NCBI GenBank assembly: GCA_036494005.1
Contig: DASXOV010000021.1
Location: 1-64,000 of the forward strand
Reading direction: 5' to 3'
Length of the DNA stretch: 64,000 bases
DNA from: GCA-003244245 sp036494005
GTDB lineage: Bacteria > Actinomycetota > Actinomycetes > Mycobacteriales > Pseudonocardiaceae
Below are positions 43,076-50,982 of this stretch, one piece after another (the stretch's first letter is position 1; each line of letters starts with the position of its first letter). Made by a program: the position numbers and the translations under genes. The notes under the pieces are model-generated. The model had not been told where the DNA came from, did not search any database, and saw nothing but the letters and a program-made list of their open reading frames with translations.

Positions 43076-44295
43076 CCAGGGCAGGCGAGTCCGCAGCACC
43101 CCCCAGCGGCTCGGCACCCCCCAGCGGTCCGGGGCACCTTTACCCGGCCGACCTGGTCCGGGTGCTGACCTTCGCCTGCGTCATCGCGGTGCACACGGTC
43201 ACGAGCGTCAACCCACCGGACAGCGTCCCGGCGGGCGGCGCCGCGATGCTGCTGCACTTCACCCGCGAGGTGTTCTTCGCCCTCACCGCGTTCGTGCTCG
43301 TGCACCGCTACCGGGAGCGGCTGCGGATCGTTCCGTTCTGGCGTCGCCGGCTCCGGCTGGTCGGCTTGCCCTACCTGACCTGGTCCGTCGTCTACAGCGG
43401 ACTGGCGTTGATCATGGTTCCGTTGCCTCCTGCCACGGCGCTGGCCCAGCTCGGGCACAACCTGATCACCGGAACCAGCTGGTACCACCTGTACTTCCTG
43501 CTCGTCTCGATGCAGTTCTACCTGCTCTTTCCGCTGTTCCTGTTGCTGCTGCGGGTGAGCAGGGGATGGCACTGGTGGTTGCTGGCGTTCAGCGCGCTCG
43601 TGCAGGCGGTAATCGACGCCGGGCTGCACACCGTGCATCCGAGTGGCCTGGCCGGGCAGCTCCTGCCCTACGCAGGCTCGTTCGTCGGCAGCTACCCGTT
43701 CTATCTGGTGCTCGGCGGGGTGGCGGCGCTGCACGCCGATCGGCTGCAGGCGTGGGTCCGCGGCCATCGGGGGGTGGTGATCGGGGCGTTCGTCGTCACC
43801 GGTGCCGCGGCTGAGGGGTGGTATCTGCGTTCGGTGCGCGGCGGTACCTCTCCGGTGACCGCCTCCGACGTGTTCCAGCCGGTGATGATGCCCTGGTGCC
43901 TCGCCGTGGTGGCGGCGTTCTTCGGGCTCGGTGTCGCCTGGGCGGCGCGGCGCGGGGACGGGCCGGGTTCGCGGGCCGTTGAGGTCGGCTCGGACCGCTC
44001 ATTCGGGGTATTCCTGGTGCACCCGATGGTGCTGTGGGCGTTGACCGTGGGCGCGTCGCCGTGGCTACCCACGCACGTGCCCGCACCCTGGTCGACCGTT
44101 CTCGCCTTCGTCGTCACCGTTGTGGTGTCGCTGCTGCTGGTCGAGGTGCTGCGGCACAGCCCGTTGAGCCAGGTCCTCACCGGGAGGTCCCGTTTTCCTG
44201 GCAAACCAGGTGTTCCTGCTTCGCTGATTCGAGTTTTCCGTTCGGCGTCCGCCGTTCTGGCTGAACGCGGGGCGGGTATGAGGAGCCGGTCATGA
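43072..44295 (+). CDS. Membrane acyltransferase (acyltransferase-3 family)
   Basis: A 407-residue integral membrane protein. After a Ser/Gly/Pro-rich start it has the acyltransferase-3 features LYPADLVRVLTFACVIAVHTVTS (with the catalytic-type His in helix 1), FTREVFFALTAFVLVHRYRERL, WRRRLRLVGLPYLTWSVVYS and WYHLYFLLVSMQFYLLFPLFLLLL, and about ten helices in all. These enzymes move acyl groups onto sugars, lipids or small molecules on the outer face or in transit. ATGA overlap with the ligase and again with the ComA-like gene indicates strict co-expression. Confidence 0.85.
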   Translation: MTRAGESAAPPSGSAPPSGPGHLYPADLVRVLTFACVIAVHTVTSVNPPDSVPAGGAAMLLHFTREVFFALTAFVLVHRYRERLRIVPFWRRRLRLVGLPYLTWSVVYSGLALIMVPLPPATALAQLGHNLITGTSWYHLYFLLVSMQFYLLFPLFLLLLRVSRGWHWWLLAFSALVQAVIDAGLHTVHPSGLAGQLLPYAGSFVGSYPFYLVLGGVAALHADRLQAWVRGHRGVVIGAFVVTGAAAEGWYLRSVRGGTSPVTASDVFQPVMMPWCLAVVAAFFGLGVAWAARRGDGPGSRAVEVGSDRSFGVFLVHPMVLWALTVGASPWLPTHVPAPWSTVLAFVVTVVVSLLLVEVLRHSPLSQVLTGRSRFPGKPGVPASLIRVFRSASAVLAERGAGMRSRS

Positions 44296-45056
44296 TAGAT
44301 AGCCCGTTGTGTCTACCTCACCTTGAGTCCCATCCTCGGCGACGCGGGCTCACCATGGTCATCGATCCTGGGTTGTTCACCGGTCAATTCGAGGATGCGG
44401 TGGACAGCGTCGGCGAATTGGTCGATCTGGTGAAGTTCGGCTGGGGTACCTGTCTGGTCACCAAAGACATCAAGCGGAAGATCGACATCCTGCGTGATGC
44501 CGGTATCGGTTTCTATTTCGGCGGGACCCTGTTCGAGCGCTATGCCCTGGAAGGGCTTGTGCCGGAGTGGGTGGAACTGTGCCGTTTGATGGGCGTCACG
44601 CATGTCGAGGTGTCCAACGGCACGATCTTGATGGACAACACGGAGAAGGCCGGCTGGGTGACCCGGCTCGCCGACGAGTTCGTCGTGATCAGCGAGGTCG
44701 GTTTCAAGGACGGGGGGCGCAGCGACGCTCTCGATGCTGCGCAGTGGATCTCCTTCATCGAGGAGGACTTCGCCGCTGGGGCGCACCTGGTCACCGTCGA
44801 GGCTCGGGAGAGCGGCCGCAGCGGCATCTGCCGGGCCGATGGACAGCCGCGCCACGATCTGGTCGAGGAGATCGCCGGTTCCGGTATCGACCTCGACCGC
44901 CTGCTGTTCGAGGCTCCGAACAAGGATCTGCAGACCTACTTCCTGCGGCGGATGGGTCCCTCGGTCAACCTGGGCAACGTGCGGGCCGACGATGTGATCG
45001 CGCTCGAGACGCTGCGGCGGGGGCTGCGATCGGACACCCTGCCGGTGGTGCTGTGA
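44292..45056 (+). CDS. Phosphosulfolactate synthase (ComA) family protein
   Basis: A TIM-barrel enzyme of 254 residues from the family that adds sulfite to phosphoenolpyruvate, giving (R)-2-phospho-3-sulfolactate. Motifs, in order: RGLTMVIDPGL (19-29), DLVKFGWGTCLV, DILRDAGIGFYFGGTLFE, VTHVEVSNGTI (103-112), VISEVGFKD (132-140), VEARESGRSGICRADG (169-184), FEAPNKDLQTYFLRRMGPSVNLGN and the final ALETLRRGLRSDTL. The acidic and lysine positions of the barrel centre appear intact. No ComB phosphatase, ComC dehydrogenase or sulfonate exporter is near. The family also includes bacterial and plant members of unknown reaction, so PEP/sulfite chemistry is likely but unproven. It overlaps both neighbours. 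Confidence 0.85.
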   Translation: MIDSPLCLPHLESHPRRRGLTMVIDPGLFTGQFEDAVDSVGELVDLVKFGWGTCLVTKDIKRKIDILRDAGIGFYFGGTLFERYALEGLVPEWVELCRLMGVTHVEVSNGTILMDNTEKAGWVTRLADEFVVISEVGFKDGGRSDALDAAQWISFIEEDFAAGAHLVTVEARESGRSGICRADGQPRHDLVEEIAGSGIDLDRLLFEAPNKDLQTYFLRRMGPSVNLGNVRADDVIALETLRRGLRSDTLPVVL

Positions 45057-45454
45057 TGCGTACTCCTTCGGACGTGTTCCACCTGGCCATCCCGGTCGTC
45101 GACCTGGACGCCGCACAACGGTTCTACGTGGAGGGCCTCGGTTGTGACATGGCCCGCCGTTATCCGGACCGCATAACGCTCAACTTCTTCGGCGATCAAG
45201 TCGTCTGCCACCTGTCCGACCGGGTGGATCCGGCTCCCGAGCTCTACCCGAGGCACTTCGGCGTCACCTTCCGTGACCGGTGCGATTGGGAGCGACTGCT
45301 GAGCCTGGCCAGGGCGCAGCATCTGCCGTTCTTCGCCGGGCCTTTCCGCCGCTTCGACGGCAGGCCGGAAGGACACGACGCGTTCGTGTTACGCGATCCG
45401 TCGAACAATCTGCTCGAGTTCAAGTTCTACGACGATCCGCGAATGATGTATTGA
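45056..45454 (+). CDS. VOC-family metalloprotein
   Basis: A 132-residue vicinal-oxygen-chelate protein (glyoxalase/dioxygenase fold). Two beta-alpha-beta3 modules are visible. The expected metal ligands are His9 (VFHLAIPV), His67 (YPRHFGVTF) and Glu121 (NNLLEFKFYDDP), a 2-His-1-Glu set. This supports an enzyme rather than an antibiotic-binding protein. ATG 45056 shares its A with the ComA-like stop (TGATG). Last gene of the cassette. The reaction is unknown; isomerase, epimerase and dioxygenase are all possible. Confidence 0.85.
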   Translation: MRTPSDVFHLAIPVVDLDAAQRFYVEGLGCDMARRYPDRITLNFFGDQVVCHLSDRVDPAPELYPRHFGVTFRDRCDWERLLSLARAQHLPFFAGPFRRFDGRPEGHDAFVLRDPSNNLLEFKFYDDPRMMY

Positions 45455-45492
45455 GCCGCCCGCACTCCGCGCGGCGCGGCGGGGACCATACC

Positions 45493-47307
45493 TCAGCGCA
45501 CGTAGAGGGCGTCGATATCGGCGGCGAAATCCTTGGCCACGACAGTGCGCTTGAGCTTCAGGGTGGGCGTGAGCTGACCACCGTTCTCGGTGAAGTCGAC
45601 CGGCAGGACCCGGAACTTACGGATCGCCTCCGCCTGTGACACGGCCTTGTTGGCCTCGTCGATCGCGCTCTGCACCTCGGCGAGCAGGTCCGCGTCGCCG
45701 GTCAGTTCGGCTGCCGTGCTGCCCTCGGGCTTGCCGTGCTGGGCACACCACACCGGGACGGCCTCGGCGTCGAGGGTCACCAGGGCGGCGATGAAGGGCT
45801 GCCGGTCGCCCACCACCATGCACTGGCTGACCAACCGGTGCGCCCGGATGCGATCCTCCAGTACCGCGGGGGCGACGTTCTTGCCCGCCGCGGTGACGAT
45901 GAGCTCCTTCTTCCGCCCGGTGATCCGCAGGAAGCCGTCCTGGTCCAATTCGCCGATGTCGCCGGTGTGGAACCAGCCCTCGAGGAGGGATTCCCGGGTG
46001 GCCTGCTCGTTGTGCCAGTAACGGCGCTGCACGCCGGGGCTCTTGATGAGCACTTCACCGTCATCGGCGATCCTGATCGTGACGCCCGGTACCGGCTGGC
46101 CCACCGTGCCGACCCGGAAACCGCCTTCGGTGTTCACCGTGGAGGCCGCGCTCGTCTCGGTCAGCCCGTAGCCCTCCAGCACCGGTAACCCGACGCCGCG
46201 GAAGAAGTGGCCGAGCCGTTCGCCCAGCGGTGCGCCACCGGAGACGGCCGCGATGCACCGGCCGCCCAGCACCGCGCGCAGCTTGCCGTAGACCAACTGG
46301 TCGAACAGCGCGTGCTTGGTACGTAGGACGACTCCGGGGCCCCCGGCGTCCTGAGCCCGGCTCCACTCGACGGCTACGGCCTCCGCGGCGTCGAAGATGC
46401 GGCCCCTGCCGGTGGCGTGCGCCCGTTGTTTCGCCGAGTTGTAGACCTTCTCGAACACGCGGGGTACCGAGAGCACGAAGGTGGGCCGGAACTCGCCCAG
46501 CTCGGCGACCAGGTTCTTCACGTCCGGGGTGTGCCCGAGGGTGATCCGGGCGTACACCGAACAGCACTGGATGATCCGGGCGAACACGTGGGCCAGCGGC
46601 AGGAACAGCAACACGGAATTGCCCGGCTGCATCAGCCGGGGGAAGGCCGACACCGCGCAACGGGTCTGCGCCAGCAGGTTGCGGTGGGTGAGTTCACAGC
46701 CCTTGGGGCGCCCGGTGGTCCCCGAGGTGTAGATCAACGTGGCCTGGTCCTCGGCACCCACCGACGCCGCTCGTTCCCGGGCGGTGTCGTCGCTGACCGA
46801 GGCACCGAGCGCGGCCAGCTCGTCGATCGCCGCGGCGGGGCCGGCGCTCCCGGTGGCGGGCTCGATCTGCCACACCGTGGCCACGTCGCCCAGCCGGTCG
46901 ACCAGACCCTGCACCATCTCCCGGTGCGCGGCGTTCTCGACCACGATCGCCCTGGCGCCGGAGTCGGACAGGATCCACTCCACCTGCTCGGGCGAGGACG
47001 TCTCGTAAATCGGCACCGTCGATCCGCCCGCGGCCCAGATGGCGTAGTCCAGCAGGGTCCACTCGTAGCGGGTCTTGGACAGCAGCGCGATCCGGTCCCC
47101 GCGCTCGATACCCGATGCGATGAGGCCTTTGGCGACCGCGGTCACCTGGTCGGCGAAGTCCCGCGCCGTGACGTCGGTCCAACCGCCGTCGACCCGGCGA
47201 CGGAAGCTGATGCTGCCGGCGAACCGCTCGGCATTCGCCCACACCACGTCGGTGAGGTTCTCCTCGTCGGCGACCATGGTGGTGGCACGAACAGTGAACT
47301 CCCGCAC
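45493..47307 (-). CDS. fadD15: Long-chain acyl-CoA synthetase (FadD15-like)
   Basis: Activates long-chain fatty acids to CoA thioesters. GTG 47307 follows GGAGGGG; the product has 604 residues. Motifs: P-loop LIYTSGTTGRPKGCELTHRNL, VPRVFEKVYNSAKQ, SGGAPLGERLGHFFRGVGLPVLEGYGLTETSAA, GWFHTGDIGELDQDGFLRITGRKKELIVTAAGKNVAP and the C-terminal TPTLKLKRTVV with the catalytic Lys. Length and linker motif are those of the FadD15/ACSBG group. It is the position-orthologue of Rv2187. It is convergent with the four-gene cassette. Confidence 0.93.
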   Translation of the reverse strand: MREFTVRATTMVADEENLTDVVWANAERFAGSISFRRRVDGGWTDVTARDFADQVTAVAKGLIASGIERGDRIALLSKTRYEWTLLDYAIWAAGGSTVPIYETSSPEQVEWILSDSGARAIVVENAAHREMVQGLVDRLGDVATVWQIEPATGSAGPAAAIDELAALGASVSDDTARERAASVGAEDQATLIYTSGTTGRPKGCELTHRNLLAQTRCAVSAFPRLMQPGNSVLLFLPLAHVFARIIQCCSVYARITLGHTPDVKNLVAELGEFRPTFVLSVPRVFEKVYNSAKQRAHATGRGRIFDAAEAVAVEWSRAQDAGGPGVVLRTKHALFDQLVYGKLRAVLGGRCIAAVSGGAPLGERLGHFFRGVGLPVLEGYGLTETSAASTVNTEGGFRVGTVGQPVPGVTIRIADDGEVLIKSPGVQRRYWHNEQATRESLLEGWFHTGDIGELDQDGFLRITGRKKELIVTAAGKNVAPAVLEDRIRAHRLVSQCMVVGDRQPFIAALVTLDAEAVPVWCAQHGKPEGSTAAELTGDADLLAEVQSAIDEANKAVSQAEAIRKFRVLPVDFTENGGQLTPTLKLKRTVVAKDFAADIDALYVR

Positions 47308-47339
47308 GGGGACCCCTCCGGTAGGTTGGTTGGTCCAAG

Positions 47340-47367
47340 TACGCCCGGTAAGGCATACGCCCGGTAA
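47340..47367. repeat. Direct repeat TACGCCCGGTAA x2 upstream of fadD15
   Basis: Two perfect copies of TACGCCCGGTAA stand 16 bases apart start to start, 33-60 bases before the fadD15 GTG. On the coding strand they read TTACCGGGCGTA. The placement fits a regulator site overlapping the fadD15 promoter. Confidence 0.5.
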
Positions 47368-47467
47368 AACATCGGTAGCCGTCTGCCGACTTCAGTATTG
47401 AACGTATCGCGAGCGCCGTTTCACCGGACGGGCTGGGGCGATGTGGCCCGAGTGATGCGGCCGAGCG

Positions 47468-47917
47468 ATGGGGCTGGTGCACATGACGTCGGTCGACGTG
47501 TCAGACGAGACCTGGTTCGCGGTGCCCGCCCGGGTACTGGCGGCAGTGTTCGCCCCACCCCGCAGCTGGCCACGGATCTGGCCGGATCTGCAGCTGGAGG
47601 TATTCGCGGATCGGGGCGAGCAGGGCATGCGCTGGACGGTCACCGGTGCCCTGGTGGGCAGCATGGAGGTGTGGCTGGAGGCACTGGGTCCCGGCCCGGT
47701 GTCCGCGGCCGGGTCCGGTGCTGGGTCAGGCACCGTGCTGCATTACTACCTGCGGGCTGACCTGGCGGGACCGGACGGTGCGGCCCGGCCGGTCACCCCC
47801 CGGCGCGCAGGCGCCGAGGCCGCCTGGCGGCACCGGGCTGCGAAGCGGTTCGCCCTCACCCTCAAAAGGCGCCTGGAGGCTGGGCGGGCTCCCGGCGAGC
47901 CGCCACGGCACGGTTGA
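47468..47917 (+). CDS. Rv2186c-like conserved hypothetical (SRPBCC-like)
   Basis: A 149-residue protein; ATG 47468 or ATG 47483 (MTSVDVSDETWFAVPARVLAAVF). The pattern PPRSWPRIWPDLQLEVFADRGEQGMRWTVTG and SMEVWLEALGPG, followed by YYLRADLAG, resembles a START/SRPBCC lipid-binding fold seen in the neighbouring gene. The C-terminus is basic. No function is known. It is divergent from fadD15, as Rv2186c is from Rv2187. It may bind a hydrophobic ligand. Confidence 0.7.
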   Translation: MGLVHMTSVDVSDETWFAVPARVLAAVFAPPRSWPRIWPDLQLEVFADRGEQGMRWTVTGALVGSMEVWLEALGPGPVSAAGSGAGSGTVLHYYLRADLAGPDGAARPVTPRRAGAEAAWRHRAAKRFALTLKRRLEAGRAPGEPPRHG

Positions 47918-47983
47918 GTCACACCCGGGGTGGGCCCCTGTGGGTACACCCGAGGTGACGAGCCGCCGCGTAATCTTCAGCCG

Positions 47984-48772
47984 GTGCGGGTCCATGTGGT
48001 GTCCGACGTGCACGGCAACGTGGCCGATCTGGCCAGGGCGGGTGAGGGCGCCGACGCGTTGCTCGTGCTCGGAGATCTGATCGACTTCGTGGATTACCAC
48101 GATCACTCCGCGGGCATTCTCGGCCGGGTCTTCGGGCCCGCGGCCGTCGGGAGGTACGCACAGCTGCGCTGCGGGGGTGCTCGCGGCGAGGCGTTCGCCT
48201 TTGTGCGTGACCTGTGGACGCGGCTGGACAACCCCGCTCAAGTAGTGCGTGAGGCCGTCGCCGAGCAGTACCAGCGGTTGTTCGCGGTGCTGCCTACTCC
48301 GACCTACGCCACCCCGGGCAATGTCGACCTGCCCGAGTTGTGGCCGCGGTTCGCGCACACCGGCGTCCATGTCCTGGACGGTCAGACCGTGGAGATCGGC
48401 GGCCTGCGGTGGGGTTTCGTCGGAGGGGCGGTGCTGCCTCCCGGCGTCATCCAGCGACCCGGCGCGGCGTTCCGCCCCTACCTGCGGAGCGAGCGGGACT
48501 ACGCGAAGGTCCTCGCCGGGCTGGGCAGTGTGGACGTGATGTGCAGCCATGTCCCGCCCGCGGTGCCCGAACTGCTCTACGACGTCCACGCCCGGCGCCC
48601 CGAGACCGGTTCGGAGCATCTGCTCCACCTGATCCGGCGGGATCACCCACGTGCCGCGCTGTTCGGACACGTGCATCAACCGCTGGCTCGCCGGGTCCGG
48701 GTGGCCCGCACCGAGTGCATCAACGTGGGGCATTTCCAACGGACCAGGTCACCGTATGTGCTGCGGTGGTGA
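47984..48772 (+). CDS. Calcineurin-like metallophosphoesterase
   Basis: A 262-residue phosphoesterase. GTG 47984 gives VRVHVVSDVHGNVADLARAG. Metal-binding blocks in order: DVHGN (Asp, His), VLGDLIDFVD (Asp), TPGNVDLP (GNxD variant of GNHD), CSHVPP (His) and LFGHVHQPLARR (His-x-His). The GNVD change keeps Asn and Asp but loses the usual His general acid. The substrate is unknown (cyclic nucleotide, nucleotide or phosphoprotein). It is placed 66 bases after the Rv2186c-like gene on the same strand. Confidence 0.85.
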   Translation: MRVHVVSDVHGNVADLARAGEGADALLVLGDLIDFVDYHDHSAGILGRVFGPAAVGRYAQLRCGGARGEAFAFVRDLWTRLDNPAQVVREAVAEQYQRLFAVLPTPTYATPGNVDLPELWPRFAHTGVHVLDGQTVEIGGLRWGFVGGAVLPPGVIQRPGAAFRPYLRSERDYAKVLAGLGSVDVMCSHVPPAVPELLYDVHARRPETGSEHLLHLIRRDHPRAALFGHVHQPLARRVRVARTECINVGHFQRTRSPYVLRW

Positions 48773-48809
48773 CCATTGCCGGCGAGGGGGCGCCGGGTAA
48801 CCTGCCGAC

Positions 48810-49244
48810 ATGGCCGATCAGTCCACCCAGTCCATCGTCATCAACGCCGAGCCGAAGGCGATCATGGACGTGATCGCCGACTTCTCCGCCTACCCGGAGT
48901 GGGCGATGGGTGTGAAGAAGTGCGAAGTGATTGCTCCGGGCAGCGACGACCGCGCGGACCAGGTACGTTTTCTGCTGGACGCGGGCGTGGTCAAGGATGA
49001 GTACGTGCTCGCCTACGACTGGTCCGCCGACGGACTGGCGGTGCACTGGGAGCTGATCAAGGGCCAGATGCAGAAGGCCCAGCAGGGCTCCTATGTTCTG
49101 GAACCGGACGGTGGTTCGACCAGAGTGACCTACAGCCTCACCGTTGAGCTGGCGATCCCGATGATCGGGATGTTCAAGCGCAAGGCCGAGAAGGTGATCA
49201 TGGACATCGCGCTGAAGGAACTCAAGCGTCGCGTGGAGTCCTGA
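48810..49244 (+). CDS. SRPBCC-family protein (Rv2185c/TB16.3-like)
   Basis: A 144-residue polyketide-cyclase/START-fold protein. MADQSTQSIVINAEPKAIMDVIADFSAYPEWAMGVKKCEVI is very close to the TB16.3 pattern. The body continues with YDWSADGLAVHWELIKGQMQKAQQGSYVLEP and IPMIGMFKRKAEKVIMDIALKELKRRVES. It has a hydrophobic pocket and no obvious catalytic residues. The function is unknown, but the set Rv2184c-Rv2187 is conserved next to fadD15, suggesting a lipid-related role (inference). Confidence 0.9.
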   Translation: MADQSTQSIVINAEPKAIMDVIADFSAYPEWAMGVKKCEVIAPGSDDRADQVRFLLDAGVVKDEYVLAYDWSADGLAVHWELIKGQMQKAQQGSYVLEPDGGSTRVTYSLTVELAIPMIGMFKRKAEKVIMDIALKELKRRVES

Positions 49245-49330
49245 GCCTGGTACCGGCCTGAGGATCCGCGCCCGGTAGTGATTCCCCGATTTCTGAATCG
49301 GCGCCGGGACCGCGGAAAGGAGGCAGCGGG

Positions 49331-50566
49331 GTGCGAGTTGTGCTCTTCGCCGGCAAAGGTGGGGTCGGCAAGACCACCCTCGCCGCCGCCTGCGCGGCAT
49401 CGCTGAGCGCTGCCGGGCGGAAGACACTGGTCGTGTCCACCGACCCCGCGCACTCGCTCGGTGATGTGGTGGGGGCCGGACTCGGTTCCGATCCGTCCGA
49501 GGTCGAAGATGGCCTCTTCGCCTCCGAAGTGGACACCCGCGCTCTGCTCGGCGGGGCCTGGTCAACGCTGCGCAGTCATCTCGCCACCTTGCTGGCCGGT
49601 GCCGGGGTGGACGAGGTGGTGGCCGAAGAGCTGACCGTGCTGCCCGGGTTCGAGGAGCTGCTGGCGCTCTCCGAGGTGCAACGCATGGCACGTACCGGAC
49701 CGTGGGAGGCGGTGATCGTGGACTGCGGTCCCACGGCCGACGCGTTGCGGCTGCTCGCCCTGCCCGAGGCCTGTGCGGGTTATCTGGAACGAATCTTCCC
49801 CACGCACCGCCGGATGGTGCGGGGGCTGTTCGCCGGGCTGGGCGGCACGAACTCATCCGCGCATCGCTGGGAGGCCACCACCGACGCCTTGAGCAGGCTG
49901 GCCGAGTACCTGGAGTCGCTGCGCTCATGGGTGACCGATTCCGCGGCGACCTCGGTGCGGCTGGTGCTCACCCCGGAGCGGGTGGTCGCCGCGGAGAGCC
50001 GCAGGTCGGTCACCGCACTGGCTCTGCAGGGGATCCGGGTGGACGGGCTGCTGGTCAACCGGCTGGTCCCCGCGGTGGCAGGCAACGCGAAGGGAGCGGC
50101 GGCCCGCTGGCTGCGTACCCGGCGCCAGGAGCAGGACTCGGTCCTCGCGGCGCTACGTGCTGATCTGCCGGGCATCCCGGTGCGCACCGTCGAGCACCGG
50201 GCTGCCGAACCGGTGGGGCTTGCGGCGCTTCGGGACCTCGCCGCCGACCTCGGTGGCCCCGATGATCCAGTGCTCGACCTCGCCCCCGGACCACGCGAAA
50301 CGGACCCGCCGATGATCGCCGTCACCCACCTCGCCGGATCCGGGCTGGACGCCGAGTATCAGTTGCGGCTCGCGCTGCCATTGCTGGACGCCGCCGCTGT
50401 GGAGCTGTCCCGGGTGGACGACGATCTCGCGGTGACCGCCGCCGGACACCGCAGGCTGGTGGCGCTGCCCTCGGTCCTGCGGCGCTGCACGGTCATCGGG
50501 GCCGTGGCCGACAGCGCAGGCCTGGTCGTGACGTTCCGGCCGGATCCCGCGGTGTGGATGCGATGA
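49331..50566 (+). CDS. ArsA/GET3-family ATPase (Rv2184c-like)
   Basis: A 411-residue P-loop ATPase. GTG 49331, after AAAGGAGG, gives VRVVLFAGKGGVGKTTLAAA (deviant Walker A with the signature Lys). Others are STDPAHSLGDVVGA (switch I) and VIVDCGPTADALRLLALPE (switch II). The C-terminal domain (about 300-411) is a small beta-rich extension, LPLLDAAAVELSRVDDDLAV, typical of actinobacterial ArsA-like proteins. The metal-binding cysteines of arsenite pumps are absent. A role in targeting or in lipid metabolism is possible. Stop overlaps the next ATG (ATGA). Confidence 0.9.
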   Translation: MRVVLFAGKGGVGKTTLAAACAASLSAAGRKTLVVSTDPAHSLGDVVGAGLGSDPSEVEDGLFASEVDTRALLGGAWSTLRSHLATLLAGAGVDEVVAEELTVLPGFEELLALSEVQRMARTGPWEAVIVDCGPTADALRLLALPEACAGYLERIFPTHRRMVRGLFAGLGGTNSSAHRWEATTDALSRLAEYLESLRSWVTDSAATSVRLVLTPERVVAAESRRSVTALALQGIRVDGLLVNRLVPAVAGNAKGAAARWLRTRRQEQDSVLAALRADLPGIPVRTVEHRAAEPVGLAALRDLAADLGGPDDPVLDLAPGPRETDPPMIAVTHLAGSGLDAEYQLRLALPLLDAAAVELSRVDDDLAVTAAGHRRLVALPSVLRRCTVIGAVADSAGLVVTFRPDPAVWMR

Positions 50567-50982
50567 GCGCACCAGAGCAGGGCGCGCAGGAGTGCGGCGC
50601 GCATCCCCGCATCAGTGCCGAGCTGCGCGCCATGGCCGAGTTGTTCGCCGCCCGCTTGCAGCCGTGGCTGGAGCGCATGGCACGCGACGGTGTCCCAGGG
50701 CAGGACCCAGGGCCGGGCGAGGAACAGGGTGACTCGCCGTGCACTCGATGTCCGCTGTGTGCGCTGCTCGCCGCTGTGCGCGGTGATCGGCCGGATGTCG
50801 TGGGCCGGCTTGCCGAGCATGCCGCCGGGCTGGCCACGGCGGTGCGCGATCTGGTGACGCCACCCGCCGAGCCTGGTGGGGAGAATGGTCACGCTGCGCA
50901 CGACAGGTCGGGGCGGGTCTCGGTGCAGCACATCGTGGTGCACGCGCCCGCGCGTGACGAGGGCGGCGCGCCCGGGTGCTGA
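50563..50982 (+). CDS. Rv2183c-like small protein with Cys motif
   Basis: A 139-residue protein translated from ATG 50563, which overlaps the ATPase stop. An N-terminal helix region (AELRAMAELFAARLQPWLERM) precedes a CTRCPLC motif that may bind zinc, then GDRPDVVGRLAEHAAGLATAVRDLV. The tail is hydrophilic (ENGHAAHDRSGRVSVQHIVVHAPA). No known function. It is coupled to the ArsA-like gene and to the ROK kinase, as Rv2183c follows Rv2184c. Confidence 0.75.
   Translation: MSAPEQGAQECGAHPRISAELRAMAELFAARLQPWLERMARDGVPGQDPGPGEEQGDSPCTRCPLCALLAAVRGDRPDVVGRLAEHAAGLATAVRDLVTPPAEPGGENGHAAHDRSGRVSVQHIVVHAPARDEGGAPGC

Noticed and set aside
45455..45492. GC-rich imperfect hairpin between the VOC gene and fadD15
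   Set aside because: Only a 5-bp clean stem; too weak to call as a terminator.
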